64,000 nucleotides of DNA from Roseateles saccharophilus (GTDB lineage: Bacteria; Pseudomonadota; Gammaproteobacteria; Burkholderiales; Burkholderiaceae_C). The DNA lies in assembly GCF_004342485.1 (NCBI RefSeq), contig NZ_SMBU01000003.1:124001-188000 (forward strand), read 5' to 3'. Shown in pieces: positions 62,652 to 64,000 of the stretch (positions within the stretch are counted from its first letter, which is position 1; every line of letters starts with the position of its first letter). The position numbers and the translations under genes were made by a program. The notes under the pieces are model-generated. The model searched no databases. It saw nothing but the letters and a program-made list of their open reading frames with translations, and was not told the origin of the DNA.

Positions 62652-64000
62652 TCAGACCACGGCGTGGCCATCCAGCACCTGGAGCAGCTGCCGAAGGTCG
62701 ATGGGCTTGGTGAGGTAGCCCTCGAAGCCCCGATCCATGGCGGCACGAATCTGTTCCGGCAATGCGTCGGCGGACACGGCGACCAGGCGAACCCGCGCCG
62801 TCGCCGGGTTGCGCCGCAAGGCCCATGCGAGTTCCAGCCCGGTCATGTCGCCCAGGTGCATGTCGACCAGCATCAGGTCGGGAGGATCCTTGCTCGCCTG
62901 GATGAAGGCCTCCGCACCGTTGAGCGCCACGCGCAGCTTGACCGCCGGGCGAAAGGACACCATCTGACGCATCAGTTCGACGTTGACCTCGTTGTCCTCC
63001 GCGTACAGGACATTCAGACTCTCGCCATCGAGTTGGGCATGGACGCTTGGCGCAAACGGGGCGGGGGCGATCGCGGCCGCGTCGTCGGCGCGCTGCAGGC
63101 GCACGGTGGCGACCGTGCCGACCCCGACAAGGCTGTCGATGTCCAGGCGGCCGTGCATCAGCTCCACCAGATGCCGTGACAGCACCAATCCAATGCCCGT
63201 GCCTTCGACGCCGGTCCGCTCGGCGCCCAATCGATTGAACGGCTCGAACAGGTGCGCGAGTTGTTCCGCCGTCATCCCGCCGCCGTCGTCCCGGATCGTG
63301 CAGTCGACACCGCCGCCCTTGGGCTCGAAGTCGAGCGCGACGCCGCCGCCGCGGCGGTTGTACTTGACGGCATTGCCCAGGAGATTGACCAGCACCTGGC
63401 GTAATCGCACGCGATCCGCGACGACCCATGCCTCACGCTCAACGGCAGGCCTCTGCGCGAAGGCCCGGCGGATTCGCACTTCAGCGTCCTTGGCCAGCAT
63501 GTCGACCATCGAGATCGCTTCGTCGGCGACGGCATGCAGGGCGACACCCTCGAGCGACAGGCTCAAGCGACCTGACTCGACCCGCGACAGATCGAGCACG
63601 TCGTTGACCAGGGCCAGCAGATGATGTCCCGCATGCTCGATATGCTGGACCTGGTTCAACTGCGCCTGCGCCAACGGCGGGTTCTTGGCCATCCTCAACA
63701 GCTGCGCGAATCCCAGCACCGCGTTCAGCGGCGTGCGCAGCTCATGGCTCATGCGCGACAGGAAATCCGTCTTCGCGCGGCTGCTGGCTTCCAGCGCCTC
63801 GTGGGCCTCGCGTTCCTCGCGTATCGCCAGATGCGCGCTGATGTCGCGCAGCACCACCGTCGTCAGCACGTTCGGGCCCATCGAAAGCCGGGACAGCGAG
63901 GCCTCCATCGGAAACTGCTCACCGCTGGCGCGCCTGCCGACCAGCTCATGCAGGCCGTTGTGCGCTGACGAACCGCCCTCCTGCCCAGCCAACCCAGCCA
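62652..64000 (-). CDS. Hybrid histidine kinase (partial, start outside the window)
   Basis: At least 449 residues, with the reading frame open at the right edge. The visible order is: end of a PAS domain (GRRASGEQFPMEASLSRL ... VLRDISAHLAIRE), HisKA with phospho-accepting histidine in SHELRTPLNAVLGFAQLL, HATPase with DRVRLRQVLVNLLGNAVKYN and GTGIGLVLSRHLVELM, and a receiver domain with phospho-accepting aspartate in LMLVDMHLGDMTG and lysine in YLTKPIDL. It would autophosphorylate and pass phosphate to its own receiver; the output partner is not in the window. Confidence 0.9.
   Translation of the reverse strand, partial: AGLAGQEGGSSAHNGLHELVGRRASGEQFPMEASLSRLSMGPNVLTTVVLRDISAHLAIREEREAHEALEASSRAKTDFLSRMSHELRTPLNAVLGFAQLLRMAKNPPLAQAQLNQVQHIEHAGHHLLALVNDVLDLSRVESGRLSLSLEGVALHAVADEAISMVDMLAKDAEVRIRRAFAQRPAVEREAWVVADRVRLRQVLVNLLGNAVKYNRRGGGVALDFEPKGGGVDCTIRDDGGGMTAEQLAHLFEPFNRLGAERTGVEGTGIGLVLSRHLVELMHGRLDIDSLVGVGTVATVRLQRADDAAAIAPAPFAPSVHAQLDGESLNVLYAEDNEVNVELMRQMVSFRPAVKLRVALNGAEAFIQASKDPPDLMLVDMHLGDMTGLELAWALRRNPATARVRLVAVSADALPEQIRAAMDRGFEGYLTKPIDLRQLLQVLDGHAVV

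Overview
The window is high-GC DNA (roughly 70% G+C by eye), densely coding, with strong G/C bias at third codon positions. The soxCDYZAXB order, the exbB-exbD-lpxK-Trm112-kdsB-adk block and the tonB-exbB-exbD-exbD cluster point to a betaproteobacterium, probably Burkholderiales near Roseateles, Rubrivivax or Leptothrix. That placement is inference. No rRNA, tRNA, CRISPR array, prophage or intact insertion sequence was seen.

Layout. 1-3.6 kb: the end of an RNB-family ribonuclease and a MASE1/PAS/GGDEF diguanylate cyclase. 3.9-21.6 kb: a sulfur region. A minus-strand operon for sulfide and persulfide handling (DUF2892 protein, metallo-beta-lactamase persulfide dioxygenase-like enzyme, BLH-SQR fusion, TauE/SafE exporter) diverges from a sigma54-dependent FisR regulator. 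FisR is followed by soxCDYZAXB, a GlcG/HbpS-like protein, a periplasmic DsrE-like protein, two facing YeeE/YedE (TsuA-like) transporters, ArsR-type regulators, a periplasmic redoxin and TrxC. 21.6-26.6 kb: an ArsR regulator divergent from an RND efflux pair and a second DUF2892 protein. 26.6-27.3 kb: a yybP-ykoY manganese riboswitch and a GDT1/MneA-type exporter. 27.5-34.4 kb: sodB, xseA, exbBD, lpxK, a Trm112-like protein, kdsB, adk and a short-chain dehydrogenase. 34.5-41.8 kb: a TPR protein, a TonB energising cluster and a TonB-dependent receptor. 42-48.5 kb: a four-gene peptide-type ABC importer. 48.6-50.2 kb: LD-carboxypeptidase and tadA. 50.2-55.6 kb: a 5-oxoproline module (MarR-like regulator, pxpB, pxpC, pxpA, DUF969, DUF979, pcp). 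55.6-57.3 kb: DUF72, thpR and a small membrane protein. 57.6-62.3 kb: an S53 protease, a lipoprotein and a secreted PKD protein with an HExxE motif. 62.7-64 kb: a hybrid histidine kinase cut by the window edge.

How the genes work together. SQR and the persulfide dioxygenase-like enzyme would oxidise sulfide and sulfane sulfur, TauE would export sulfite, and the Sox proteins would oxidise thiosulfate or persulfide in the periplasm. The YeeE proteins could move thiosulfate, and the thioredoxin-fold proteins could keep Sox proteins reduced. FisR carries the three-cysteine spacing known for sulfane-sulfur sensing and has an apparent palindromic enhancer in front of it. In the 5-oxoproline module Pcp would release pyroglutamate, DUF969/DUF979 may carry it, and PxpABC would hydrolyse it to glutamate.

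The most unusual signal is a family of structured intergenic repeats: four full copies (about 4.74, 6.64, 18.25 and 53.07 kb) and one partial copy (12.56 kb). Each full copy begins within a few bases of a stop codon, in the direction of transcription. The sequence of three stems has changed between copies while base pairing is preserved, which suggests a selected RNA or DNA structure.
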